Origin: Paenibacillus sp. W2I17 | GTDB taxonomy: Bacteria > Bacillota > Bacilli > Paenibacillales > Paenibacillaceae | DNA: 64,000 bases | Reading direction: 5' to 3' | Assembly (NCBI RefSeq): GCF_030815985.1 | Contig: NZ_JAUSXM010000001.1 | Span: forward strand, 1,302,001-1,366,000 | Part shown: one piece after another, positions 27,278-36,267 of the stretch | Layout of the letters: the number at the start of each line of letters is the position of its first letter | How positions within the stretch are numbered: the stretch's first letter is position 1 | The notes under the pieces: model-generated | The model's database searches: none | The model's input: the letters and a program-made list of their open reading frames with translations, nothing else | Told to the model about the DNA's origin: nothing | Program-made: the position numbers and the translations under genes

Positions 27278-28963
27278 TTAGTGCTCCTTTGGCTTGCTGG
27301 TGCGAAACCACGCGTTAACCTCCGATGTGATCTGATCTCCCCCCAGCTTGCGCCAGTTCTCAACGAATTGATCAAACTCATCTATCGACCTGCCTAGAAT
27401 AATGTTCATATAGGCTTCAAGCTGAAGATCCCGAAGAATAATTTGTCGATCAACCATCGTGTCCGTAATTCCACCCGTGAATTGATCATAGAGAAGTTGG
27501 CCGTTCTTCTCGTAAGAATCTGCAATGCTAAAAGCACCCGAAGGCCCATAGGTTTGTTTCCAACCCCAGCCGCTCTCTACATTTTCCAATTCATAGGCCA
27601 CAATGCGTTTGTGAATGGCGAGAGCTTCATTCTGCAGAGCCGAGAAGTCTCCTGTACTTCTGGCATCCCGAATTTGTTTGTATGCATCTATATTTTTATT
27701 ACCGGGAAAAGGAGTTACCGGTGAAAGCATCCACACAGCACGGGAGTCGTCATTATAGTATGTTTCATACTGTGCCTGATCCCCCCAGTTGATGTCCAGA
27801 TGCAGATTCATGAGCTTTACAACAACTTCCGGATTAGAGAAGCCCTTTTTTACAGCAAAGTATTGCCCAGTGTTGGAACGTAGCGGTACGAACAGACTCC
27901 GGTCCGACTTGGCAACAATGGGATATGCCTGCCATTCTACATCTTTACCTGTATCTGTATCACGGGTGCTCTGAAGCATAAAGGATGTCCACTGTTCGCC
28001 GTAAAGCATCCCTATTTTTCCATCCTGAACTAGACGAAACGCCTTGTTTCCACTTTTATAACCAAAATCCGGATCAAGTTGGCCTTCACGATACAACGTT
28101 TGCAGTACTTTCAGAGCCTCCCGAACTTCAGGCTGTATACCTCCATAAGTGAGGTTTCCTTCTGCATCTTTAACCCATATATTAGGGTAGGCACCGTAGC
28201 CGGACATCAACCCTGCAGCTCCCATAACTGGATCCCATAGATGATTCGTTAGCGCAAGTCCGTACGTATCATGCTCTCCGTTCCCGTCGGGGTCCTCCTC
28301 TGTAAACGCTTTCGAAACCTGGAGAAGCTCTTCCATCGTTTCAGGCGGCCGTAGCCCCAGTTGCTCCAACCAATCGGTTCTAATCCACAGGTACTGCGCT
28401 GTCTCAATGGACGAAGATGATTCGGGAATAGCCATGAGTTTGCCATCAATGGTTGCCGCATCAAATGCGCCTCTTCCCTCCGCCTCCAATATACTCTTTG
28501 TAAGTGGGGAAGCATGCTCTTGGTACACATGGGTTAAATCTTCGATCATTCCAGCGTTGCTCAGTTGTCTAAGTTGATATGGATTAACTTTCACTACATC
28601 TGGAAAACGTCCTGCAGCAAGGGATACACCCAACTTCTGATTGTATACATCTCCATTAGCAGTCCAGTCATAGTGAATTTGAATACCTAGCTCTTTCTCG
28701 TACAAACGAGTCCAGCGATTATCCAGTATCGTCTCACCAGGTAACTGACTAATCATGCGCTCAAGGTCATCTCCGGTTTCCCTGACAAAAGAGACCACGA
28801 TGGGAGGAGAATACCTCTCAAACGTAGCGGGAAGTTGAATCTGCTGCCCATCTTGCTGCGGATGATGTTGTTTGCTATTACCTTCGGTATGACCTGCTGG
28901 TATGGATACAGCAAGGAACAGAATGAAGGTCCATCTTGTTATGTCCAGACATCTCTTATACAT
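27278..28963 (-). CDS. Exported solute-binding protein in a two-component operon
   Basis: A family 1 solute-binding protein of 561 residues, similar in size and motifs to the LplA-type binders (for example TARLYEKELG-like N-terminus and EEDPDGNGEHDTYGLAL calcium-loop-like segment). The N-terminal hydrophobic stretch (about 10-23) ends near IPAGHTEG with no Cys, so unlike the other binding proteins here it is not a lipoprotein and may be released or remain as an uncleaved anchor. The ATG at 28963 has a GGGGG site; longer in-frame starts do not. No permease adjoins it. Lying first in an operon with a kinase and regulator, it may act as the ligand sensor rather than a transporter subunit. Confidence 0.85.
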   Translation of the reverse strand: MYKRCLDITRWTFILFLAVSIPAGHTEGNSKQHHPQQDGQQIQLPATFERYSPPIVVSFVRETGDDLERMISQLPGETILDNRWTRLYEKELGIQIHYDWTANGDVYNQKLGVSLAAGRFPDVVKVNPYQLRQLSNAGMIEDLTHVYQEHASPLTKSILEAEGRGAFDAATIDGKLMAIPESSSSIETAQYLWIRTDWLEQLGLRPPETMEELLQVSKAFTEEDPDGNGEHDTYGLALTNHLWDPVMGAAGLMSGYGAYPNIWVKDAEGNLTYGGIQPEVREALKVLQTLYREGQLDPDFGYKSGNKAFRLVQDGKIGMLYGEQWTSFMLQSTRDTDTGKDVEWQAYPIVAKSDRSLFVPLRSNTGQYFAVKKGFSNPEVVVKLMNLHLDINWGDQAQYETYYNDDSRAVWMLSPVTPFPGNKNIDAYKQIRDARSTGDFSALQNEALAIHKRIVAYELENVESGWGWKQTYGPSGAFSIADSYEKNGQLLYDQFTGGITDTMVDRQIILRDLQLEAYMNIILGRSIDEFDQFVENWRKLGGDQITSEVNAWFRTSKPKEH

Positions 28964-29052
28964 GACGACATGCCCCCAGTTCGGTTTGAACAACTCTCTT
29001 CTCTCTGTCAACTTTGAATCCATATCATTGTACAACAACTTGTACTCATTGA

Positions 29053-29086
29053 ATACGAAAAGCCGCCATTGGGCGGCTTTTCGTAT
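29053..29086. terminator. Terminator after GH43 operon
   Basis: A perfect inverted repeat with 15-base arms and a 4-base loop, 9 bases past the GH43 stop codon. It ends the minus-strand GH43 transcript just before the promoter region of the binding-protein/kinase operon. Confidence 0.85.
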
Positions 29087-29094
29087 TTTTATTG

Positions 29095-30639
29095 TTACTC
29101 AACAGGATTAATCACGCGATATTCAAAATTCGAAAAGTCAGCTGTTCCTCCAGCTATTTCAGTTGAATATACAAACAACCCCGTTCGACAACCCATAAAA
29201 TGATCCAGTTTATATATCATTTTGTGGACAATCCCTATATCTCTCCATTCAGTTCCATCGAAATAGGCAAAAGAGCACTCATCCAGATTGTTCTCAAAAT
29301 TCCCGAATGCCTTTAGTTTAACTACTGGATCTGATACCGGGATACGTTCATGTTCAGTGGCTGGCTTCTGGTCGATCAGGTTGCCAAATATGGTGGAATC
29401 TTCACTATCTCTGGCATGCATGACCAAGTAAAACTTGCTATCCTGCTTCGTAAGAGCGATCATACCGTACGAACCGATCAGAAAGCACAATCCGGCATAA
29501 TCCCCATCATTCAGACGACTGCCGTCAAGCGTAACTATTACTTCGCAAGCGGGCCCCATTGAACGCTGGGTTAGTGTGTTGACCGCAAACGTCAGATTTG
29601 GGCTGATCTGTCCCGTTCGAACACGATACACTCCCGGTTTCTCTGTGACGGACCAGAGTTCATGATTAGGTGTATGGTTCCATTGCCAAAAATCACGGAG
29701 GCGGATGTTTCCATCTTCCTCGGGTTCATAATTGAAACTGTCGCTACCCACTAACGGGTTATAACGGTGCTCTGGTCTCGTGCTTCGGATATCAATCTGC
29801 TTCGGCGCTTTGTTTGCAAAGACCGGTATACCTTGATCAAAGTGTAGCGGAACCAAAACAGGAACCCGGCCAACAGCCCCATGATCCTGAAACAGCATTG
29901 CATACCAGTCTCCATCCGGCGTATCCACGATACCGCCCTGAGCAACACCTGAATTGAAATAATCCATATCGTCATTGAATACTTCTCCACCAGTGAAGAC
30001 ATCTTCCAGAGAATCTGCCATATAAAACGCCTGTGTTCTCCGTCCGGAAGCTTTTGTTATATGAATCAGGAACACAATATATTTACCATTGATCTTGTAA
30101 AAATGTGCTCCTTCATAACCAAGGTGATGAGGCTGCTCGTCTTTTACAATCAAGCGATGCACTCCACCAGGTTTGGGCCCGGACAGATCAGAGCTTAATT
30201 CGGTCAGATAGATCTCGGTATTACCGTACACGAGATATGCTCGTTCATCATCGTCAAAAAATAAGGAGCAATCATGGTAAAACCCTTCCACGATCTGCTT
30301 CTTCCACACTCCCGAGATGGAGGTCGACGTATACAAGTATGTCTTACGGGTATCATTCGCAACAAAGATCACATAGAACATCCCTTGATGATAGCGGAGT
30401 GATGCAGCCCACATGCCTTTACTATAAACGTGATGACCATCCACCAGCCGTTGGGCAGGTGTATCGTCCAATGTGTCGTATACATATGTGGCTACTTCCC
30501 AATGGATCAGGTCATATGAACGCAGGATGACACATCCCGGCATCATATGCATGGTTGTACTGACCATATAATATGTGTCTTCTACACGAATAACGTCAAG
30601 ATCCGGGTAATCGGCCCAAATAATCGGATTCGGATACAT
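29095..30639 (-). CDS. GH43 beta-xylosidase/arabinofuranosidase-like enzyme
   Basis: A 514-residue family 43 enzyme with the usual two-domain layout. The five-bladed propeller (1-320) holds the general base Asp13 in WADYPDLDVIR, the pKa-tuning Asp123 in YHDCSLFFDDD and the general acid Glu176 in GYEGAHFYK. The C-terminal half (about 325-514) is a concanavalin-like beta-sandwich as in beta-xylosidases. There is no signal peptide, so it cleaves imported oligosaccharides in the cytoplasm. It follows the other GH43 gene by 7 bases and GAGGTG stands 11 bases before its ATG. Activity on xylose- or arabinose-containing side chains is likely; which one is not shown. Confidence 0.9.
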   Translation of the reverse strand: MYPNPIIWADYPDLDVIRVEDTYYMVSTTMHMMPGCVILRSYDLIHWEVATYVYDTLDDTPAQRLVDGHHVYSKGMWAASLRYHQGMFYVIFVANDTRKTYLYTSTSISGVWKKQIVEGFYHDCSLFFDDDERAYLVYGNTEIYLTELSSDLSGPKPGGVHRLIVKDEQPHHLGYEGAHFYKINGKYIVFLIHITKASGRRTQAFYMADSLEDVFTGGEVFNDDMDYFNSGVAQGGIVDTPDGDWYAMLFQDHGAVGRVPVLVPLHFDQGIPVFANKAPKQIDIRSTRPEHRYNPLVGSDSFNYEPEEDGNIRLRDFWQWNHTPNHELWSVTEKPGVYRVRTGQISPNLTFAVNTLTQRSMGPACEVIVTLDGSRLNDGDYAGLCFLIGSYGMIALTKQDSKFYLVMHARDSEDSTIFGNLIDQKPATEHERIPVSDPVVKLKAFGNFENNLDECSFAYFDGTEWRDIGIVHKMIYKLDHFMGCRTGLFVYSTEIAGGTADFSNFEYRVINPVE

Positions 30640-30646
30640 GCTTTAA

Positions 30647-32164
30647 TTACACCTCATTTTGTCTGTTAAACTTCCATTCTCTTAAAAGGATGGTTGAGCT
30701 GTCTGTTGAACTTTTAAGCTTAATATACAAGTCTTGCACACCTTTCGCACCCGTAACATTAGTTGTTAGTTCCATCCATTGAAGAGATTCGGTTGCAGGT
30801 GGAACAATGATTTCTCCAATTAACAGTCCGTCTGTACGATCAAGTCGAAGTTCCAACGTACCTTCGGTTCCTTGATTCGCAATCGTGGCTGTGAAGGTTG
30901 TAGGTCCTTCACTTTCAAAGTCGACCTTGGATATAGCTATCCAGCTGTCATTATGCAGCTTAGCGGAGATCATATTCGAATCTGATGCAGACATCTCACC
31001 AGAGTCAAGATATTGCTCTGTTGATACTCCGCTACTCCATCCAATCGTTGAACCGCTTACCCGCCCATAGGGATCGAAGCATTTGATTTGATCTACGCCC
31101 TGATAATCGGCATGTACCTTCTTGATCTTACCCGTGGCCTCATCATGTTCGACTCGATTCAGATGTGTTGAACGGTAACCTTCGGGAATATCCATGGCTT
31201 GGCATAATGTCTGGGCATGATAGGCAATGTACCATTGATCCGATAGTTGAAATATAGCATGGTGATTGTTGCCGCCAATATCAAAAAAGTGTCCTGGATT
31301 CTGGAGTAGCGTACCCTGATATGTCCATGGCCCCATTGGCTGAACACTGGTCATATATGCAATCTCACCAGGTGGTGGGCTGTCATCTGGCCGATCACCC
31401 TCAATAAAATTGGAACAATACGTAAAGTAGTAACTATTATTATATTTATGTATCCCTGAATCTTCAAACATATAAGGCGCCTGAATAACCTTCGCTTTGC
31501 CAACAACGCTGATCATATCGTCTCCCAATCGCATCACTCTTGCCGTATCCGGTCTTTCTGCTTTCCCCTGTGGAATACCACCACCGAAATAGATGTAGGC
31601 CTGATGATCATCATCTACAATGACAGCCGGATCGAATAGCCAGGTTACTTCCTCCACTCCCGGAGTCTCTCTTGTAATAAGTGCTTTTCCTATAGGGTCT
31701 ATCCATGGACCTACAGGTGTGGGCGCAGACAGTACACCTATTCCACTGGCATTGTTGGCGAAATAAAGAAAGAAACAGTCCTTTCCATCCAAGATTCGAT
31801 GAGCAGCTGCCGGGGCCCAGGATTGTGAAGCCCATGTTGCTGCACCTTGAGGTCCAGCAACTCTGATCTCTCCATGATCGGTCCAGTTGATTAAGTCATC
31901 CGAAGAAATGACCGTAATCCGGTTGATTGAACTGTAGCTGTTTTTCTGAGGAAGACCGTCCTTATCATATTCCAGCTTATCACTAGTCATATATAAGTAG
32001 ACTCGATTGTTAAATACCAAAGCATAGGGATCGGCTCCAAATTTGTGGGCCACCAGAGGGTTACCGTTGGGACGAAGCTTTCCAATCTCCCCTGGAATGC
32101 TCTCCAGATTGGCAGCTTGGTCTTGCTTTTGCTCACCAGCATGTGGTGTAGAATGATGATTCAT
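30647..32164 (-). CDS. GH43 arabinoxylan arabinofuranohydrolase-like enzyme with CBM6-like domain
   Basis: A 505-residue family 43 enzyme similar to XynD-type arabinoxylan arabinofuranohydrolases. The propeller carries base Asp45 in KFGADPYALV, Asp178 in WLFDPAVIV and acid Glu234 in YMFEDSGIHKY. Residues about 375-505 form a CBM6-type beta-sandwich. Known XynD proteins are secreted, but here the N-terminus is polar and without a signal peptide, so this copy is cytoplasmic. The ATG at 32164 has AGGGGGA 9 bases upstream; a TTG one codon earlier is possible. It is the first gene of a two-gene operon, divergent from an AraC regulator. Removal of arabinose from short arabinoxylan oligomers is the likely role. 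Confidence 0.9.
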   Translation of the reverse strand: MNHHSTPHAGEQKQDQAANLESIPGEIGKLRPNGNPLVAHKFGADPYALVFNNRVYLYMTSDKLEYDKDGLPQKNSYSSINRITVISSDDLINWTDHGEIRVAGPQGAATWASQSWAPAAAHRILDGKDCFFLYFANNASGIGVLSAPTPVGPWIDPIGKALITRETPGVEEVTWLFDPAVIVDDDHQAYIYFGGGIPQGKAERPDTARVMRLGDDMISVVGKAKVIQAPYMFEDSGIHKYNNSYYFTYCSNFIEGDRPDDSPPPGEIAYMTSVQPMGPWTYQGTLLQNPGHFFDIGGNNHHAIFQLSDQWYIAYHAQTLCQAMDIPEGYRSTHLNRVEHDEATGKIKKVHADYQGVDQIKCFDPYGRVSGSTIGWSSGVSTEQYLDSGEMSASDSNMISAKLHNDSWIAISKVDFESEGPTTFTATIANQGTEGTLELRLDRTDGLLIGEIIVPPATESLQWMELTTNVTGAKGVQDLYIKLKSSTDSSTILLREWKFNRQNEV

Positions 32165-32208
32165 CAAAAGAATCCCCCTATAATCGTTTTTAGTTGTGTC
32201 TTTTTACG

Positions 32209-32222
32209 AGAAAGCGTTTGCA
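32209..32222 (+). promoter_or_regulatory. cre-like site between GH43 operon and AraC gene
   Basis: AGAAAGCGTTTGCA matches the cre consensus at 12 of 14 positions. It lies 45 bases before the GH43 start in the 163-base divergent gap, suited to catabolite repression of the hydrolases. Confidence 0.5.
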
Positions 32223-32327
32223 ATACAAAAGGTATCATGATAGGATGATTACATTTTAAGGTAAGCTGAGTACAATTTCATTGCGTTAACCGCTCTATTT
32301 ATTGCGTGAAATGACGGGAGGTACTTC

Positions 32328-33197
32328 ATGAGTGGATCCTCTGAGTGTTTTTATGATCCCATCCAGCCTGAGCTCTTATATCTGCACAGCGTAACGAAGT
32401 ATAAGCTGGAAACGATCTATCATCGCCATAATGCATACGAAATCTACCTGTTTCTTCGTGGAAACGTTCACTTTTATGTAGATAATCGATGTTACCATGT
32501 ACAGCCTGGTGATCTGCTTGTGATGTCACCCGAGGAGATGCACCGAGCCTTTATTCTGGATGAATCTGAGTATGAACGAATTACAATCAATCTCAAAAAA
32601 ACATATCTATTTCAGCTTTCCACACCATCAACCAATCTATCGTCATGTTTTGACCATCGCCCCAAAGGAACAGGCAACATCGTACATCTAGACGACGATA
32701 ACTTGAAGCAGATGCTGCAATGTACAAACGAACTGGAAGGATTGCTTGCTTCCGATGCTTATGGCACCGATATCAAAATAAATGCAGCCGTAGCCCAATT
32801 GTTGGTCATGATTAACGTCTGGTTTCATAACAATTCCTTTGTTCCCAATGACATTATGCCTGAACTGGTTCGTGAAACCATGGATTATATTGAAACACAT
32901 CTGAATCAAGACATAACGCTTCGCAAACTTGCCGAAGTGTTCTACATGAACAGTACTTATATCAGCCGCCAGTTCAAAAAGCATACTGGATTGACCATCC
33001 GTTCCTACATTTTGGGTCGTCGTATTGAACGGGCCAAATTCCACCTGTCAGAAGGAATGAGTATTACGGATGCATGCTTTCAATCGGGCTTTAGTGACTA
33101 TGCCAATTTCATTCGCAGTTTTACCAAAATGGTCGGCATCTCCCCCGGTAGATATATCAAACAAAGACGTGATGCAATGGAATCACTGCCAAGATAA
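32328..33197 (+). CDS. AraC-family transcriptional regulator with cupin sensor
   Basis: A 289-residue regulator. The N-terminal cupin (about 25-110) has HRHNAYEIYLFLRG and VQPGDLLVMSPEEMHR, the usual sugar-binding fold of AraC proteins. The two helix-turn-helix motifs occupy the last 100 residues (DITLRKLAEVFYMNSTYISRQF and SITDACFQSGFSDYANFIRSF). It is divergent from the two GH43 genes and likely activates them on binding a pentose or oligosaccharide. It ends at a bidirectional terminator shared with the binding protein downstream. Confidence 0.9.
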   Translation: MSGSSECFYDPIQPELLYLHSVTKYKLETIYHRHNAYEIYLFLRGNVHFYVDNRCYHVQPGDLLVMSPEEMHRAFILDESEYERITINLKKTYLFQLSTPSTNLSSCFDHRPKGTGNIVHLDDDNLKQMLQCTNELEGLLASDAYGTDIKINAAVAQLLVMINVWFHNNSFVPNDIMPELVRETMDYIETHLNQDITLRKLAEVFYMNSTYISRQFKKHTGLTIRSYILGRRIERAKFHLSEGMSITDACFQSGFSDYANFIRSFTKMVGISPGRYIKQRRDAMESLPR

Positions 33198-33219
33198 TGA
33201 TGAGCTCATTTAATGAAAA

Positions 33220-33262
33220 CTAAAAAACATCAAGCCATCCTGCATGGCTCGATGTTTTTTAG
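33220..33262. terminator. Bidirectional terminator
   Basis: An AAAAAACATC...GATGTTTTTT inverted repeat with an inner AGCCAT/ATGGCT stem gives a T run on both strands, between the convergent AraC and binding-protein genes. Confidence 0.8.
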
Positions 33263-33315
33263 TTCTTGATATGCTTCGGATCTGCAAACAATTCATTATT
33301 GTGATTATACGCCAG

Positions 33316-35010
33316 TTAATTGATCTCTTTCCCCGTCCACAATCGAACGCGATCTTTAATCCACTCCGTATACTGCTGTTCCATGGCTACTGCACCTGCA
33401 TTATCAAGTTCGGTAATCATATTGTCGTATATGCCTTCAAAGGCACTCGGAGAGGATGTAATCGCTTCGGCGATCCGTTTCTGAATAATATCCTGCGTTT
33501 TCTGATACACAACGTTATAATCCCCGCTATCCGAAGGAATCGGCATATTGTAAGCCGCACCCCACTCTTTCACCGGAAACTCCTCTTCGGAAGGGAACAA
33601 GTCCTTCCATGTGGTAATGCCATAGCCCTTCAATGCTTCTTTTTCCTCATCGGAATAACTTTGCTGAATCTGTTCTGGATAATTGGTTGTATAGTAGTTA
33701 TCCGTTGAATCTTTGACGCCATCCCCGTAGTGAGCACCAAAAATGTAATACAAGCCTACTCCGGTTTCTTTGGTGAATGTGTTATTGTCTTTGTTTTTAC
33801 GCTCCTGTACATCGGCCGGGATGGTGCGAACGCCGTCTTCCACATTATATTGCTCGCCTTCAACGCCCCAGTTTCTCAATACTTGCCCTTCTTCAGAAGA
33901 CATCCAATCCAAAAATTTGATGGCACGGACAGGATCTTCACAATCGACTGTTATGCCAATGCCATAACCATCAAAGCCGATATTCTGGAAATCCTTACGC
34001 TGAAAACTGTCATCTAGCGTTACCGGATAGAATCCGTAGGTCATATCGTCTTTTCCTGCACTTTTCAAAGCATTTTCCGCATCACTGAATCCCCAGCTTG
34101 GATCAAGCAAGGATAACACGCGACCACTGGCGATTTTGGACTTATACTGGTCATCCTTCTGAACAAAACTGTCCTTGTCCAGCAAGCCTTCATTGTACAT
34201 CTTGTTCAACCACCGGAAATATTCCTTCTCCTCGGGACGTTTGTAATGCAGAATTGCTTCATAGGTGTCCGGATTGATGAAATATTCACCATCTCCAGGT
34301 CCTCCAGTAGACATGACAGCGGGATCAGTAACAGTGATCATTCGCCGCCATCCATCTGCACTAAGCGTCAGCGGAATTGTGGGTTGGCCATCATCTGTGG
34401 TCGGATGTTTCTCGTAATATTCACGTAGCACATTTTCGAAATCGTTTAAGGTTTTGATCTCAGGATACCCGAGTTCCTTAACTACACGATGTTGAATGGC
34501 AGTACCATTCGTCGCATCAAAGCTGACCTGATCGATCGCACCATTCGTTGGAATCCAATAGATTGAAGGATCGTCATTGCTGTATTTCAACCGATTGAAG
34601 TGCTCACCGTAGATCTTTTTCAAGTTGGGGGCGTGTTCTTCGATCAGATCCGTCAGATCAATCATTGCCCCGGCATCAACGAGTCTGGTCAAGTTACCTT
34701 TGGGGAAAATTAAATCCGGATAATCACCGCTTGCAGCCATCAGGGAAATGCGGTCGTTTCCGCCTCCGCTCGAAATATCGAATTCAGCATCAATGCTTAC
34801 ACCGGTTTCTTCCGTAATTTTTTTCCCTACAGCATCCTGCATTTTGTTCCAGTTGGGACTTGCATCTGCGCCGAAGAAGGTAAATGTGATCGGGCTGTTG
34901 GGGTCACTCGTATTTGATTCGGAATTCTCTCCAGCGTTTCCGCAACCGGCGGAAACTAACACAACACTTGTTACGAGACATGCTCCTAGCATTTTTGAAA
35001 TGGCTCTCAT
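33316..35010 (-). CDS. Orphan sugar-binding lipoprotein
   Basis: A family 1 solute-binding protein of 564 residues of the LplA type. The signal peptide ends LVSAGC with lipidated Cys23. Characteristic segments include LMAASGDYPDLIFPKG and EEHAPNLKKIYGEHF, nearly the same as in the binding protein at 1524-3164 (LASGDYPDLYLLIP, EEHAPNIKKVLES), so the two are paralogues. No permease lies on either side. It must share permeases encoded elsewhere or act as a sensor. A cre-like site lies at 35082-35095. It probably belongs functionally with the GH43 enzymes. Confidence 0.9.
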   Translation of the reverse strand: MRAISKMLGACLVTSVVLVSAGCGNAGENSESNTSDPNSPITFTFFGADASPNWNKMQDAVGKKITEETGVSIDAEFDISSGGGNDRISLMAASGDYPDLIFPKGNLTRLVDAGAMIDLTDLIEEHAPNLKKIYGEHFNRLKYSNDDPSIYWIPTNGAIDQVSFDATNGTAIQHRVVKELGYPEIKTLNDFENVLREYYEKHPTTDDGQPTIPLTLSADGWRRMITVTDPAVMSTGGPGDGEYFINPDTYEAILHYKRPEEKEYFRWLNKMYNEGLLDKDSFVQKDDQYKSKIASGRVLSLLDPSWGFSDAENALKSAGKDDMTYGFYPVTLDDSFQRKDFQNIGFDGYGIGITVDCEDPVRAIKFLDWMSSEEGQVLRNWGVEGEQYNVEDGVRTIPADVQERKNKDNNTFTKETGVGLYYIFGAHYGDGVKDSTDNYYTTNYPEQIQQSYSDEEKEALKGYGITTWKDLFPSEEEFPVKEWGAAYNMPIPSDSGDYNVVYQKTQDIIQKRIAEAITSSPSAFEGIYDNMITELDNAGAVAMEQQYTEWIKDRVRLWTGKEIN

Positions 35011-35081
35011 TATTTTTCTGCCCCCTAAATGGTGTTAGTCGTAATAACCAATCCAGACATTACAATGGTTCACTTTGAAAT

Positions 35082-35095
35082 AGTATACGCTTACA
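35082..35095 (+). promoter_or_regulatory. cre-like site upstream of orphan binding protein
   Basis: AGTATACGCTTACA matches the cre consensus at 12 of 14 positions. It lies 72 bases before the start of the lipoprotein gene, in an otherwise AT-rich leader. Confidence 0.45.
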
Positions 35096-35239
35096 TATTC
35101 AACCGTTAATAAACGATTACAATCCTGCCTACCCTATTCCATGTTTAAAGTATAAGGAAGTCTAATCACCCCAACCTTGATTATTAAGCCATGAAAATAG
35201 CATGATCTAGACATAAGTCTCAGTAAAAATGTAAAGACC

Positions 35240-35263
35240 AAAAAAGCGATGGTTGCCCATCGC
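35240..35263 (-). terminator. Terminator after barnase-barstar operon
   Basis: On the minus strand a GCGATGG/CCATCGC stem with a 4-base loop runs into six T residues, 22 bases after the barstar stop codon. Confidence 0.8.
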
Positions 35264-35285
35264 CTCATAAAGCCAAGGCTACTTT

Positions 35286-35561
35286 TCAATAATATAATTC
35301 CAACGTAAATCCTTGGATCTCCCCTTCAACTTCCCGCAACAATTCCATTAGTTGGTCAGCGTAATCTCCAAGAATCTCTTTGCTTTTCTCGAAACCAATC
35401 CATTGAACAGTAAGCGGCATGCTTACAGCCCCAGTTAAGACATCCCATAGTGCGTCCAAATTGCCTCCATAGCTCTCGTCTAACTCAAGCTGGTTCTGCA
35501 AAATTTGATGAAGCTCTTCCTTGCTGTGAAAGTCGTTTCCGTTAATCTGAATGATGCTCAT
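35286..35561 (-). CDS. Barstar-family RNase inhibitor
   Basis: A 91-residue cytoplasmic protein of the barstar family, which plugs the active site of barnase-type RNases and protects the producing cell. The signature YGGNLDALWDVLTG contains Asp36 and Asp40, which correspond to barstar Asp35 and Asp39, the residues that contact the RNase active site. Length agrees with barstar (90 residues). It starts 14 bases after the barnase gene, so the pair is cotranscribed as toxin then antidote. Confidence 0.93.
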   Translation of the reverse strand: MSIIQINGNDFHSKEELHQILQNQLELDESYGGNLDALWDVLTGAVSMPLTVQWIGFEKSKEILGDYADQLMELLREVEGEIQGFTLELYY

Positions 35562-35575
35562 ATCATTTCCTCCGT

Positions 35576-36010
35576 TTATTTTAACTGTTCAAATGACTTG
35601 TAATGATCTGTCGTCTGGTAGATTAGACCGTCATTTGAGTATAGAATTCGGTCGCTTCCGCGCCGTCCTCCTGAGTAATTTATATCGGCTTCGTACCAGA
35701 TCCGGCCTTTTTTGTTGGGGAGTAATCCTTCCCGGTTCCTGAACACGTCGCCGCCGATGCTTTTGCCTGGAGCGACTTCTCGCAGGTTACCTTCGCTTGG
35801 TTCCCAGCCCAATTCCCTGGCCTCTTTCTTGGTAATGTAATTTGGTGGAAGTTCATTATGCTCCGAGATATAATTGGCAACCTCATCAAATCCCATATCC
35901 TCCGAAACTTGAGGTGAACCGAGATCAAGCACAGACTCTGACGTACAACCTGAGAACAATAATGCAGCGAGGATGATCACTAACGTGTAAGCGAATTTTC
36001 TGAAAAACAT
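35576..36010 (-). CDS. Barnase-family ribonuclease with lipoprotein signal
   Basis: A 144-residue guanyl-preferring RNase of the barnase family. All catalytic residues are present: the general base Glu in YEADINYSGG, the Arg in SDRILYSNDG and the general acid His in TTDHYKSF; the GNLREVAPGKSIGGDVF segment is almost identical to barnase. The unusual part is the N-terminus: a hydrophobic signal ends LLFSGC with Cys22, a clear lipobox, followed by a short tether. Barnase itself is freely secreted, whereas this enzyme should be lipid-anchored outside the cell. AAGGAG precedes the ATG. The inhibitor gene follows directly. A role in defence or competition at the cell surface is plausible but not shown. 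Confidence 0.93.
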   Translation of the reverse strand: MFFRKFAYTLVIILAALLFSGCTSESVLDLGSPQVSEDMGFDEVANYISEHNELPPNYITKKEARELGWEPSEGNLREVAPGKSIGGDVFRNREGLLPNKKGRIWYEADINYSGGRRGSDRILYSNDGLIYQTTDHYKSFEQLK

Positions 36011-36196
36011 AATCTTTTCTCCTTTTGATGTTCTTGCTCTTGCTGTCTTCCGTTTTGGTGCTATTTCGATGACAATGCTTCTAATGTTAACGATTTGTGG
36101 TAATTAAAGCAATTCTGTAAACCTACTATGGAGTTGAATTTCAATTAATAAACTCTTCTCCCCTGCTCCATTGAAGCATTATTCTTATTCTACAAC

Positions 36197-36223
36197 AAAA
36201 AAAGCCGCTAAAATAGCGACTTT
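36197..36223 (-). terminator. Terminator after alpha/beta hydrolase gene
   Basis: On the minus strand an AGTCGCTA/TAGCGGCT stem ends in seven T residues. The same 30-base string, including flanks, occurs at 40556-40585. Confidence 0.8.
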
Positions 36224-36267
36224 AATCGTACCGCGATCATTACCATTCAATACATTCATTTAATACA

